From NCBI GenBank assembly GCA_935421135.1, contig OW285190.1, positions 9,868,501 through 9,932,500 of the forward strand: a stretch of DNA of 64,000 nt, written 5' to 3'. Shown here one piece after another: positions 1 to 12,536 of this stretch. This DNA comes from Bugulina stolonifera. Its lineage: Eukaryota > Bryozoa > Gymnolaemata > Cheilostomatida > Bugulidae. The position numbers were made by a program, and so were the translations under genes. The first letter of the stretch is position 1; every line of letters begins with the position of its first letter. Under the pieces are notes generated by a model. The model was given only the letters and a program-made list of their open reading frames with translations. It had not been told where the DNA came from and ran no database searches.

Positions 1-250
1 TACTTATAGAATACTAGTGTAGTGTAAGTACTCTATACTTATAGAATACCAGTATAGTGTAAGTACTCTATACTTATAGAATACTAGTATAGTGTAAGTA
101 CTCTATACTTATAGAATACTAGTGTAGTGTAAGTACTCTATACTTATAGAATACCAGTGTAGTGTAAGTACTCTATACTTATAGAATACCAGTATAGTGT
201 AAGTACTCTATACTTATAGAATACCAGTATAGTGTAAGTACTCTATACTC
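1..250. repeat. 35-bp tandem repeat array
   Basis: About seven head-to-tail copies of a 35-bp unit beginning TACTTATAGAATAC and ending GTAAGTACTCTA. Copies differ only at a few positions (ACTAG or ACCAG, GTGTAG or GTATAG). The array starts at the first base of the window, so its true length is unknown. The alternating variants suggest recent unequal exchange. Confidence 0.95.
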
Positions 251-636
251 ATACTGCGAGGTATATTAGGTCAACTGGTATTACATAGGCCTACAAGTCA
301 GAGCCACTCATTGGGCTCACTCAGACTTGGCTAAACTTCGATCCAGTGGCAATTACATTTAGGGCAGATAACTTTGTGTAGCCCTATAGAATAGTAGGCA
401 GTTTTGTTTGTAGTCTATTCCCTATTATAGCCCTATTTGTTATGTTTGTCAACCTCTACTTAGCATAGTATACAATGTAAGTGGTTCAAGTGGTTGGATT
501 GAAGGTACATTACACAGTAATTTGTACCATGCAATATTTCAGTCTAGCAGCTTTCTCATTGAAATATAATATTATTCAGCAGGATAAATGCTGGGAAAAC
601 TAGTTAGAATACTAATAGCTTATTGGTTGGTTTCAG
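251..636. other. non-coding stretch
   Basis: No convincing exon seen. It ends in the pyrimidine-rich acceptor TTGGTTTCAG, so at least its 3' part is probably an intron of the gene that continues to the right. Confidence 0.5.
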
Positions 637-3600
637 TTTGCTAAAACAGGAAAAGCTGCAGATGCTAGCTTACATAGGAGAGGAACTTGGTAAAGATGGT
701 ATCGAATATTTGCTGTCTTTAAAGGTCACAATTCCTGAATCTTACCAGTAAGTTATCTAAATATATATGTGTACGCTGTACAATGTATGTTGCACCATGC
801 CTCTCTTTCGCTTGTATACAGCAGCTAATACTCCCACCTTAAGAGTAGGCCTAAGTCTACATTGATAGGAACTGCACTACACTGGGCTAACCGACTGGAA
901 ATATTACGAAACCGTATTTGACCAAACCGGTAAAACTATGTTCTCCGAATGTTTTACAGAGCTACAGTATCTGTTGTCTCGAACAACACAGTACAACATA
1001 TTAGATTTAGATACACTGACCTATCCCATGAACACGTGTATTGCACAGTGTCTACTAATTCACTGATGATTGTGAAGGATCTCTTTATGCAATGTAATGT
1101 GAATCTCAGTGAATATAGTCACTGGTATCTTATGCTGTAATCATATTTGATCATTTGATTAACTTTTTTGTGAATAAATAATCATCTTTACATTGATACG
1201 GATGAAGGGAGGCTCCTTGTGTAGGGCTATATGTGATAGTCCTTCAGAGGCAGGGCCTTAGGCCTGTACCATATAGACATTATACATGTAGACAAAGTAG
1301 CCCATATTGTAGGACTATTTGATGCATAAATTTATTATACAATGTGGGTAGTTCATCATAGGCTACATTGTATAAAATCTTGCCCTCTATCCTACATGTG
1401 TCTGTTTTTAGAATGCCACCTGCGGATCAAAAACCTCTTTGTATCAAGAGAGCAGAAGATGTCTGCAATGCTAATAATATTAAAAATCAGGTTGGTTTAG
1501 CCATGGTACATCCCTGTACTAATGTTGCTAATGCGGTACTTGATAGTTATACAAGATCATAAGGCTTAGCTAGAGATTCAGTTTTTAGCATGAAGGGTCA
1601 AGGTCATAGGTGGTATTATGGGGAGGTTCGGTGCTCTGCATTAACATAGCAGCATTAACTGTGCTGCCTCTGTGGTTAGGTGTATTTCCTTAGTTCTGAC
1701 AATCAGGTCCAAGTGAGACCAATGGAAATACAAGTTCATGTAGGAGTAACTCCCATTTTGTTGTTCATCACTTGGGTGCTGACTTTGGGTAACTTTTGGG
1801 TGTCTTCAGTGCAACAAAAATTAATAAGAGACAATTTTGTTGATTGCAAGTACATGTATTTTTATACAGTTGGTTGTTGTGCTTTAGCAACCTCAAAACA
1901 GTCACTTTATCAACATTTTATACTCCCATTACCACCTTGAATGTAAAATAAAACTCGGCACAGCTTCTTCCAAAGGGAGATTTATAGCAGCACCTATAAA
2001 TAAATGATAACAGTCATAGCTATACTGAGAGTATGTAGTAAATGGGGCTACAGTGCAGTTCTGTTTGTCCCAATGACCTAAGGATTAAAACTGAAGCAGC
2101 TGCAGTCTTATGACAGCTTCCCCTAATGTAGCCTGCATGTGTATCACCTTCTGTTATAGATGGCTATAAACCAAAACAAGTTAACTAACCATGAAATTAA
2201 CTCTCCTAATGCTAATCAAGGACAACTAGGGGTAAGCATTGCGACATACTATGGCCACGTGGACAGCTAGAAGTTGTACTGCAGCAATGTGTTTGTACTA
2301 GTTGATCAAATTTCAACAGTCTTTTTCTCATAACGTCTTGCTATATATCTCTCTGAAGTGCAGTTAGGCTAGATCCACATTGTTTACAGTATGAAACTCC
2401 CAGCTGTCAGAATCACATCAGGAGGGCCAAAAATTATAACAAAGCCTAAATTTTTAACTTGAAACTGACTCGCACACTGTTAGCCATACATTGTATAATG
2501 AGGGACTATCTCTCTGAACCTGCATGTGAGATATTACACTGCAAATCTGCTATATGATTGGTTACATACACTGACTTGTAACTCCTACTAGACTGTTATT
2601 AGTACTATTTGTTTTACTAAGTAGCTCATAAAGTGGGTCTTCATGGTTCATCCTGGAATATAGCCTGCACTAATAACAGCTGTAGTCAAAAGACTCAGCT
2701 AAGTTGTCCTGGATAGGTAATTACATGAGCTATTAATAAAATACGCTAGGAGTAAGCCATGGTTGCTCTCAACTAACATCTTCAGTATCAGTGAAAAGGT
2801 TTCCAATTTTATTCATTTAACTTAATTGTGGGTCTAGTATGAAGTTTAATTATAGTGATACCACTGTAACATATTATGATACACGAAACTTTTCTACAAC
2901 TATGAATGAAAATGGTTGGGGTTGGGTAACACCGTAAACTTGTATATGAAGATAGAACACCACTGATAGTGAGGTGGACCTTTGAAGCAACTCTCTTGGG
3001 TATAGAGAAGTTTTAAGTAGTAGTACCAATGTGATCACATTATTACACTAGCTTGGGCTCCAGGCAGTCCAAAAGAACGAATCTTGTTTTGTTAATGAGC
3101 TAGAGAACTTAGGCTGTAAATTAGCCAATTACAATCAGTGATTTTCCAGGCTTCGTATTTTGCTTCGTATTTAGCTTCATATTCAAAATACGAAGGATGG
3201 AATTGGTGAAAAATACGTATTTCCTGACCTTCGTAGGAGCAAGCTCCTTCGAGTGGGAGACGTCGTATTTCCGAAAATACGTAGGGAGTTTTATTGCTTC
3301 GTAGGATGGAAGTAACATTCTTCGAATTTGAGCTCGCTAATAACTACATTATGCTCTGACGTCAGTTTGGCTGTGCACTCCTTGTTGCGGTTGAATTCAC
3401 ATCAGACAAGGCGTAGCTATTTTTAACTTCTAAGGTTATTGTACTATGATGTCATAGGCGGGAAAACTTAGACGTGTTTGCCACAAAACAGTTGAACAAA
3501 ATACGAAGCATGAAATTAGACCGGAATGGAGCTTCGTAGGGTGAAACAACTCCCTTCGAAGGAAAATACGTAGCATGGAATATCACTGAATGTAAATCTC

Positions 3601-6600
3601 ATTTGTTACGATCACAATGATTCAAATTGAATTAAAGATAATGTAATTGATTAGGTAGCACCAACTACAAAATCAACCGATCTATTGAAGGGTGGCTTGC
3701 CAGGCCTCAACTCTAATAGTGTGCAAGAAAGGGCAGCACCAGCGCCGCAAAATGGCAATGTTGCTGCGGTACAAGCGGGCGGAGTTGCTCCTGCCCAGGG
3801 AGGTGGAGTTGCTGTTCCTCAAGATGGTGGTATTGCCCCTGCTCAGATTGGAGGCAATTTCGTTCCTCAAGCTGGTGGTATTGCTCCTGCTCAGACTGGT
3901 GGAGTCGTCATTCCTCAAGCCGGTGGAATTGCTCCTGCCCAGACTGGTGGCGACGTTGACCCTCAAGTCGGTGGAATTGCTCCTGCTCAAAATGGTGTTG
4001 CTGCGCTGATAGGAGGAGGACAAGGTGCTGTGCCGGCTCCTCAAGATGGCGGTGCACCAGGATATGGTAAGCAAATTATTGACTATGTTTTTTTAGATAT
4101 GGGAACGTGGATTATACTCTTCAACTAAATGCCGTTTTAATACATGTACCTCCCTTTGTTATTTCGTATAGCACAAAATGGGGCAGATGTGAATGGGCAG
4201 CCTGGAAATGATGCCGGGGCCTCTGCAACTGATGTCATCAGCGGAGAAAAAATTGATGTCGTGAACGGAAAAGATGGAGATGTTGCAGGTAATGGTACTA
4301 TGCAAAATGTAACATCGAGTGTAGCAATGGCAGGTGAAATAGAAAATAAGACAGTTAATTCTGAACAAATCGGTTCTACATTGGCGAGTCTGGTGGGTGG
4401 ACAAAAAGAAACCAATACCACTGAGTTACCGAGTGGTGCAACAAAGTATCCACCCACTGGAGTTGAGGACACGCACCAGAAAGAAGCTAAGATCCCGGTT
4501 GATGGAGATAAAGCAACCCAGGAGGATGGTACGATGGTAGTAGGTGAGAAGGCGAAAGATGGCGAGGCTGTTCCTGCAGAGCCACATCTAAGAGTTGCAT
4601 GGAATGAAACCAGCACTGGAGTAGCTAGCAATAACCAGACAGGTGATGAGAATAGATTTCCCACAACTCCTACTAAACTACTCTTCTCTAACCAAAATGG
4701 TGATAATTCCTTGGCTACTGAAACAGACTCTGTTCATCCTCTTTTTGGTGCAAAGAGCTCAACGGTAGCTCAGAAAATACAACTACCAGATAGAAAAATG
4801 GCTTTGACAACTCTACCAAACAGCAGAATGAAATGGGCGGGTCTGTACACATTTGTGGTGGCAGAAAATCCTCGTGTTGTGTTAGTTTGTCACCACTCCT
4901 GTGTGTTGATTCTATTATTCCCATATCTTTCCCAAATCAGTCTATTGTATCTGCATACACACCTGCTGTATTTACAATGCGTGTTACAAGTGTAACCTTA
5001 TATAAATAACAGGGCTGTCTGTCGGTTTGGCTGTCTGAGTAACAGAACATGTAACTTTGATCAGTAATAAGCACAGTGTGATTTATATAGAATATGCGAG
5101 CGCAGTATATTAATGTGGTAGAGGAATTCTACTGAAAGCTGTACTAACAGGTACTATTTGAGCGTTTTTGTTTAAAGGTAAAAGTCTGAATATTAATATA
5201 GGAAGTTAGGTGAACAAGTAAACGTTCTGGAATAATAAATGCTTTTAGTAGGCCTACAGACGCTTGCTTGCACCAACTCTAACCACTCTAAGTATATGCT
5301 TTGCTACCTACCTTTCCCTTGTAATTTTGTCGCACATTCAGCAACGCACTTGTCAAGTTTTCAAACAAGGCATTTGCTCACTACTGCATTCACTATGTTA
5401 TTGATTGAATCATTTTGCTATTTTCGTTTTGGATGCCGTTATACGTTGCATATATTATATGGTGTATTTTTATGTTACCTAAGAATGGTTTTGAACAGCA
5501 CATCTGTTATCCATAAAAGAAAAGATATTCTCAATGGCTTCCGCCGTTTCTTTATTAGGTTTAATAAAAGATTTCATAAATAGGTGAAAATTAGCCCTTT
5601 TGGCTGACATGTGTTGACAATCTGTGGGTTCAAATTTGTAGTTGTCAAAGTTTTATTTTAATTGCTGAATTTTTAGGCGTGGGTGAGAAAGTGCCTGGCT
5701 TTGACGAGACGGGAGACTCGAAACCCGCTGGATTAGTGACACCTGCCCCTGTGCAAGGAATTCAGGATGGCACTACATTTATGACTACCGGTGAGAGTCT
5801 AACCAGCTCTCTCCCCCACTCTCTTGATTTCTCATGCTCTCTGATGTTTGGTATTTCAGACAACATGCTTTACAACAGTCGTCATTTCTTACATCGACGT
5901 TTATCGTTCCATTGAGACCTTGGCTAGTATTATGTGTGGGAGTTATTTCTATCATTAGTTGCACACCACATATGGAATAATCTGGCTAATGCTTTAGCCG
6001 TCTGCTTCTTTTGTATTTCATTTTTGAACTTCTTTCGTTCTAGCATTCAATACTATAGCCACACGTATATACATGTATTTCTACAACTGTCCTGTTTGTT
6101 TGTCTATAGAGGAGCCTCTGGAGGAAGAACTGAATCAAAAGGTGGATAAGAAGGAAAATACTTATAGCGGTAAAAACAGCGATCCTGCAGTTAATGAGGT
6201 TCAAGTGAATGAATCTACCGTAAGTTGTAGTGTTTATACTTAATAGGGCAACTACATAGCTGTAAGGTTGCATACAGTGAAACTTGCTTAGTTCAAACTC
6301 CAAGGGACCGCCATAATTGGTTTGTATTAGGCCCGAGTTTGAATTGTAGCATCACTTCACTTAATTGAAACCATTTATTTAGTGCTCAGCATGGACTAAG
6401 GCTAATAGTTTGAACTAACCAAGTTTTTGAATTGTCCGAGGTTGACTTAAGCAAATTGCACTGTATATGCTTTCCGCTGGTCACCCTCCAGCACCATGGT
6501 ACTTAGGCTAACCAGGGTGTGCCTGCAGCTATTTAGCCCAAAGTGCTCTGTAAATTACCTGGTATCGAATGCATTTTTGAGGTTAGACCTTCTTCACTGA

Positions 6601-7381
6601 TATCAAATAACAGATTTAAATAAAATTTTCGACATGTTACAGTACTGAAATCTGTACAACCACATATCTGAAGCTAATTGGTCGATTGGTCATCATGATA
6701 ACAGTTTTAGAAAATGGCCTCGCGAGATTCATTTTGCCTGTACATGCGTACGTGCTGGAACTCTCTCATGAGATCAAAGTGGCCTACTGAGGTCATAAGC
6801 AGAAAGTATAAATAACTCACTCTTTAGTTTGGCAATATAATTTCTATTCCCAGGATCTTGGTTTCCATGTAGACAGATAAACGTTTTTATTTTTATTCCC
6901 TGATATGATTATACAGCAAGAGCTATTCTTTTATTCAAATTAAATATTTTCTATTCTTTCCTATTCAAATATTTTGTTTCCCTGTCCCATATGTCAGAGG
7001 GTGCTGATTGGTTAATCTCAATGGCATGCTCATAGCATAACATGGCATTGATATCTGGAGCATTCATATGCAATCAACAAGCTAACGGTACAATCTTAGG
7101 CAACATGTGCATTTACAGTAGAACTTGGTCAAATCTTCATATATACATTTCCAAGAGTTTTCATGTAAGAGTAAAATAGAATTGCATGTCCTCTGTTTGA
7201 CTCTGGTTAAACCAAGCCTTTAGTATCATCAAACAAATTAATTTGCTAAAATTTACTATTTGCGTTTTATCAAATTAAATTTTCAATCTCAAATGTAAAC
7301 TGCTTCTGGTTTCAGCCTTCAGAGTTTGAAGAAGAGAAGAAACCAGAGGATGATGTAATCAAACCCTTGCCAATGTTGTAG
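637..7381 (+). CDS. repetitive Gly/Ala/Pro/Gln-rich protein, multi-exon, 5' end not found
   Basis: Hand-built model with matching phases: exons 637-747, 1412-1490, 1680-1712 (weak donor), 2160-2231, 3655-4066, 4172 to about 4840 (donor uncertain), 5677-5790, 6110-6219 and 7316-7381, ending in TAG after DDVIKPLPML. The first exons encode a short ordered-looking stretch (MLAYIGEELGKDGIEYLL, then IPESYQMPPADQKP), faintly like a death-effector fold. I would not assign it. The 3655-4066 exon encodes a 16-residue tandem repeat of the type GGIAPAQTGGVVIPQA, at least three full copies plus degenerate ones. The next exon is Asn/Gly/Asp/Glu/Thr-rich, and the C-terminus is acidic (EEPLEEELNQKVDKKE). No signal peptide is visible because the start lies upstream or was not recognised. 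The role is unknown; composition suggests a disordered or matrix-like protein. Confidence 0.55.
3129..3595. mobile_element. 467-bp MITE with about 33-bp terminal inverted repeats
   Basis: The left end TTACAATCAGTGATTTTCC and the reverse complement of the right end TTACATTCAGTGATATTCC continue to match for about 33 bases with four mismatches. The interior repeats the words CTTCGTA and AATACGTA in both orientations, so the element can fold along much of its length. It carries no coding capacity. It lies in an intron of the repetitive-protein gene, ending about 60 bases before the 3655 exon. No clear target duplication was found. Confidence 0.8.
6275..6463. mobile_element. Tigger/pogo-like MITE, copy 1 (degraded)
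   Basis: Begins CAGTGAAACTTGCTTAGTTC and ends with the inverted form AAGCAAATTGCACTG. TA is present on both sides, the target duplication expected of Tc1/mariner-superfamily elements. It belongs with the copies at 30131 and 46109 and is shorter and more diverged. It lies in the last intron of the repetitive-protein gene. Confidence 0.7.
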
Positions 7382-8320
7382 CTACAGGTAAGACATCGTC
7401 TTATCAACAGAGTTAGCTGCCGCTGTCGTGTAATATTCTCATGAATCCCGAGACAGAAGACTCTAAACTGGTGCACCAATAAAATCTGTCTGACCAATAA
7501 CATTCATGAATATTTATGATACTGATGATGTGATTGGTTAGTTGGACTTGCTACTGCATCACCTCACTTACTGTTAGAAGTCCACTGATGGTTATATAGA
7601 AAGTTTGATTTACTTATAATCAACTCGGGCACTAAAACTGTTCACATTTTGAATCGTTTTACAACAAATAATAACCTCATGCTGCCATTTACAACTTAAC
7701 TGTTGGAAGTTGGGATAGTTAATAGCGATCATCTCTCAAAAGGACTTGTGATGGAAGTAGTTTGTGCTATCGTATTGGGAATTCCATGTTATGCTTTCTC
7801 ACAGTTCCTCGCCTTCTCTTTATTTACAGGTTACCTGAAAGCCGTCTGCAATACTGAACTACATTCCCGTCATAATAATTTACAAACCGCTATCTCAAGT
7901 TGCCTGAATATCCAGATTGCTCTGGTATTATATTCAAACTATTTATTGGGTTTTAAAACTTAGACTTATTTGAAATCAATTATTGCTATTTATTCCTGTG
8001 AAAATTAACTTTGGTGAAACTATACGTAATATATATATACAACCTTGAACTTTTTCTTTAGATAAACATAATTCTACCTTAGTAATAACTTTTGACTGTG
8101 AGAGTTTTTTCCTCCATTTTCCTCTTCATATTACTTTGATAATAGTCTACAATAATCTACATTATGTTGCATTTATCCGTCATAGTACATCTAAGTAAAT
8201 GTTAGTTACCTACCAAGCTGTTTTTGGACTATAACATTTGTGAGTATAGAAACATGTAACTTACAGGCAAACTACATGCAGTTACTGACAATCAGTTTGT
8301 ATAAACTCTCATGTATGTAG
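7382..8320. other. 3' flank of the repetitive-protein gene, no gene seen
   Basis: Contains short open frames only, including one of 86 codons at 7703-7963 with no recognisable features. Probably 3' UTR and intergenic DNA. Confidence 0.4.
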
Positions 8321-8347
8321 CAGTGATTTTCCTGGCATCACGTATTG
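8321..8347. repeat. orphan TIR-like fragment related to the 3129 MITE
   Basis: CAGTGATTTTCCTGGCATCA followed by CGTATT closely matches the inner part of the left terminus of the 3129-3595 element (CAGTGATTTTCCAGGCTTCG). No second terminus is obvious nearby, so this is likely a decayed or solo end. Confidence 0.5.
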
Positions 8348-8807
8348 AATCTCTATACCATTGGGAAGGCCTGGTTTACGAATCTTCAGGAACTTTAAGA
8401 ATACCTGTACTGTTGACATAACATTCATATTAGTGATTTATGAATAGCTTGTATCTGTTTTTCTCAGTTGTGTGATACTGTTTGACAAATTTATTAAAAA
8501 AATAAAGTTTGAAGATCTTAAAATATTGTAACCATAACGTATTTTCATGTATATTACTCTATCATCAGAAGGAGGTTTTCAATGTGTATATAACATCTGT
8601 GAGAGTCTTCTGTGAAATATTTCATGAAAAACCCTTTTGATGTCAGAGCTCAGGTATACAGTTATGCTCTCATAACAAAGAGTTGGTGACTGGGAAGAAC
8701 AGAGTGTTCCCATATTGCTGCTCTTTCTTTGACTAATGTTACAATGTACATGTAATAGAGCACTAGTATGTAGAGTGGCTGGATTAATAAACCAGCTGAG
8801 ACTAGCG

Positions 8808-8927
8808 CATGGGCACTAATAAGCTATTCAATTGGTCATAATTAGAAGTTGTCCTCTCCCAATTTTAAAGAAACGAAATTGAGAGAGGAAAACTTTTAAT
8901 TAAGATCAATAGCTTATAGTGCCCATG
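8808..8927. repeat. 120-bp foldback (MITE-like)
   Basis: The arms CATGGGCACTAATAAGCTATT and AATAGCTTATAGTGCCCATG are inverted with one single-base gap. A nested inverted pair inside (GTTGTCCTCTCCCAATTTT against AAATTGAGAGAGGAAAAC) makes nearly the whole 120 bp a hairpin. No coding capacity. Confidence 0.8.
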
Positions 8928-10664
8928 AACTTGCAGCAGGTCTTTCATAACAAATACAGCAAAGAATCACATATGGCATGTTCTGGATATTATATAAGTT
9001 ATAGACAAAAGTTTTATGCATGAAAACATCATATACAAAGAATACCAATAGTTTTTCTTGTCGCAAAACGTGTTCAGGTTACACTAGAGTATGACGGGAC
9101 AAACGAGAATGAACTGGAGAACCTTCTAGCAATGTTTCTCTGTACTACGTTAAAACAGCGTGAATGTTCACATAGATTGTGGACCAAAATATGGTTTTCC
9201 CCTGAACCTTGGCCGTAAGAGTGCACAGCATCAACAAGGCTGCCTTATATAGCAGGTCAAAAGATCAACAAAATCACAAAGATGTAACCGTATTGCACAA
9301 TAACATGATGAAAACGCGTGCACAAAAGCTGGTGAACTAAACACGAACCTGAAATAGGCTCCCATTTGTAACAGCAGAGCAAGCAGTTGAAACTTCGTCA
9401 TTAGTGACGATAATGCCTGCTAACTTAATAGCTATAAATATTGTAATATTTTGCTTGTAATGTACACCATCTGTGTACAGTACACTCAGAATGGTCTATA
9501 AACACTTCCTAATTACATACACAGAGTAGAAGTTACAAGCTCGATTAGTACTCATGACTTGTTTTTATCGGAGATGACCATAAGATCCGAGTAACCACCG
9601 AGCAGCTACGGCCTCGATCTATTTATGCTGTATCCTCATGAGTACAACTAAACCTATAAGTGCTCTGGCTTCAGTTCCTAAGCGAAAGGTGACGGGTTAG
9701 AAAGCACCACTCAAGCTATATAGAGATAATGGATGTGTGTTTATTGCAGTCCAAGAAACAAGTGGCAATCAATAGCAAGTACCTCTACTTTTACAATGTA
9801 TCTAGCTTACGGCGTTTCCAGTAACAAAATTGCACAACAAAAAAAGGTACGGCTAAATATCAGACTTATACAATACTTGAGATTTACATATAAATGCAAC
9901 CAATGTTAATAATACATGTAAATCAAATAAAGCTTGGGAAAAATATACATGTAATTAAGTAAACATAATTATACAGTATTTAATGCGAAATAACCATATC
10001 CATCGGCCCTATACATCACTTGGGGTCCGAGGTCTAATATATAGTGTTGGCCCTCCCAGGTCAGGTGCACATTTACTTGCATATAATATAACAACATGTA
10101 CACTAGTCATAATAGGTAGATATAATAGGCTCGGCCCTCGGCCTAATGCATGCAATTTATATGAACGAACATAAGTCTCTAATTGCACTGGCTAATTACT
10201 GATCGCTAGTGGCTAAGAAATGCACACTTCTTCACTACTCAGTACAGGTAGAAATCCATTACAATTCTACGGTATTTACAATTACACAATTATTACATAT
10301 TGGGGTTTCTACTAGACTTTTGAATGTACATGGTTATGGTTACACAAAATTTTGCAGCACCCTTACTAATAAATGAGATTAATAAAGCATGACAGCAAAG
10401 TAGCAAATAGGCAGCGGACAGACAGTTCAATATGAAAAACTAGCTGCACATACATTATTGTACAGTACATGAACTTTATTACAATCTTTTTAAAGTCAAC
10501 TTTATGTCTTATCATTTGCTGAATAAAACCACATTTTTAGTACACCAGTGTCATTCATATGTTACTGTATGTAACAATTTTATGAAACTTGTCTGAGTGT
10601 TACATCATGCAATTATGCTGCTTGAAAATATGTGCGCATATGCACCTTTATTTATCATTGCGCG
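8928..10664. other. gene-poor stretch
   Basis: Read on both strands; no exon with convincing codon usage or splice context was found. Only short, low-quality open frames occur. Confidence 0.4.
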
Positions 10665-11986
10665 ATGTTTCCTTGGAAACCCTTTGAAGTCAAAACTTTG
10701 GAAAAATTACTTGCCGTCGGGATGTTTTTTCTGATATTGTTATCAATGGTAGTAGCCATCAGTATCTACTACCTGTGGATAGCATCAATGGTAAGTGAAA
10801 TGGTAGATAATTATTTTGTTATACGGACACCAAAGTGTACAAGTTAAATGTTTAGCTTTTTGTGGAGAAATTGTGTTATAATGCAGTATTTTCTTGTTTC
10901 TAAGAGCATGAGCAATATACATGTAAGTTCTACAATGTATATTATTATGCTGTAGGTGCTTCATATGGTTTTGTTTTATTGTAGTGTATAGAATAGAACT
11001 ATTAGTAAAACTTTACTATGAATGGCAGAAGAGAATGGACTCTGTTGAAAGAGAGGTCGGGCTATTATAAAACATGCATGTAGCATAATATACAGTTATA
11101 ATATAATGTAGATTGCATGCTATGTTCTGCAGTATATCCAAATAATCCAAATTAATAATCAGGTATTGGTACACGTAACACATTGGATATTGTGTATATT
11201 TGCATAATTATGACAAGGTTTGTTTTCCATTTTCTATTCCGTGTGGTTTAAGTAGAGAGATTATATTTTGTATGTGAAAGAGTGAGTAGGACAGGCCATG
11301 CTAAGCCACAGGCTGTGATCGTTAACAACTACACTGTACAACTCAATCTTTCCCACAAACCAGAATCAGAATAATTTGTAAGTTCTCTAATCAATTCAAA
11401 AATAATAATCTATAATCCATGCAATACTACCACTAATATCACAAATACAATTTGCAGTATCATGGCTTGATATGTAGAGATAATGTAGGATTTTTTGTAG
11501 ATAAATTATGTTATAAAATTATATATTTTATATATTTTCTTGTCTTTAGAGAGTCATTGTTGGTATTACACGTTAAGTATCAATATATTATATAAGCTCC
11601 ACAATGTATACAAATATGCTGTAGGTGCTTCATATAATTATGGCTTTGTTTTGTTGTAGCGTATACAAATATTAGTGAAATTATTTGACAAGTGTCAGGA
11701 AAGAATCGAATCTCTGGAAGGATTATTATAAAGATGAATGTAATAAAATGAACAGTTATATACAATGGATTACATGCCATTTGTTCTATAGTATGTCTAC
11801 ATGTAAATGCATGCATATTGTTGTTATCAGCTATTGGTACTCAAACTCCATTGCACATTGTGTATATTATGTACATGATTATGGCAAATATTATTTATTT
11901 TCTATTCTTATGTGGTTTAGGTTGAGAGATTGGAAGTAATGCTTTCGAGACCGAGCAGGAGAGATTCTAGACTACAGGCTATGTGA
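10665..11986 (+). CDS. small single-pass membrane protein with alternative last exons (candidate)
   Basis: Exon 1 (10665-10790, 42 codons) starts MFPWKPFEVKTLEKLLAV, continues with a strongly hydrophobic segment (about residues 18-40) and ends at a consensus donor ATG|GTAAGT, phase 0. Two downstream exons are in phase. 11660-11731 encodes RIQILVKLFDKCQERIESLE then GLL and stop, giving 65 aa in total. 11921-11986 encodes VERLEVMLSRPSRRDSRLQAM and stop. Both are short, charged and helix-prone, so the product would be a tiny membrane anchor with a coiled tail. A related exon at 10985-11070 sits in a duplicated block but is out of phase. I do not recognise the family. Support is the splice sites, the phases and the clear membrane segment. 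Confidence 0.4.
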
Positions 11987-12150
11987 TTATTAATAACTAC
12001 TGTATCGTAATCTTTCTCACCAACTGGAATGATTTGTAAGTTTTTCAATTTCAAAGTTCAAAGTTCAAAGTTGCAAAACAATGATTGATGATCCCATAAT
12101 ACTATGACTATAATAATATAATTTGCAGTATCACTAATGCATGTGTAGAG
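10852..12150 (+). repeat. diverged tandem segmental duplication, two units of about 640 bp
   Basis: Unit 1 (about 10852-11488) and unit 2 (about 11489-12150) share an ordered series of landmarks: GCTGTAGGTGCTTCATAT, TTGTTTT(A/G)TTGTAG, an exon-like block ending in a leucine-rich tail and TAA, TGTGGTTTA, and AATTTGCAGTATCA. The exon-like blocks translate similarly: IELLVKLYYEWQKRMDSVE in unit 1 and IQILVKLFDKCQERIESLE in unit 2. Confidence 0.65.
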
Positions 12151-12536
12151 ATAGAGATACTGGCATAATGGCAAAGAACCATTTAGGTTCCAATATTTTA
12201 TCTATTACTTCTGGAGACGAACAAAGGCTTAGTAGACTGGCTTGCATAATGTAGCATAACGCAAAACATTTTGTACAAATACTTACATTTTGTATACCTA
12301 TTATGGCTCAAGACAAAGAAATTGTCATACTCATTGTTCACCCATGCTTGTTAGCAACGGAGCAGCGAACCAACTTTCCATAAGTTTGCCGCCTTGTACC
12401 TTCCCTTCTCCATTATTACTTTTGCGTCCAACTATCCCACAGACGCAGGTCTCTACAACATCTGCCACTTCGATTCAATCCCCATGACCATCTCCTTTGT
12501 TTGCTACCTTCAGCACCCAAATAGTCTGTTATTAAA

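Noticed and set aside
1..250. CRISPR-like array
   Set aside because: Units are contiguous 35-bp repeats without unique spacers in a eukaryotic sequence; it is a satellite-type tandem repeat.
3682..4074. 130-codon minus-strand open frame (Ser/Arg/Asn repeats)
   Set aside because: It is the antisense of the repeat-encoding exon on the plus strand; the tandem DNA repeat keeps several frames open.
5239..5583. 114-codon plus-strand frame within the repetitive-protein gene
   Set aside because: It lies in the intron between the 4172 and 5677 exons and has no supporting splice sites or domain.
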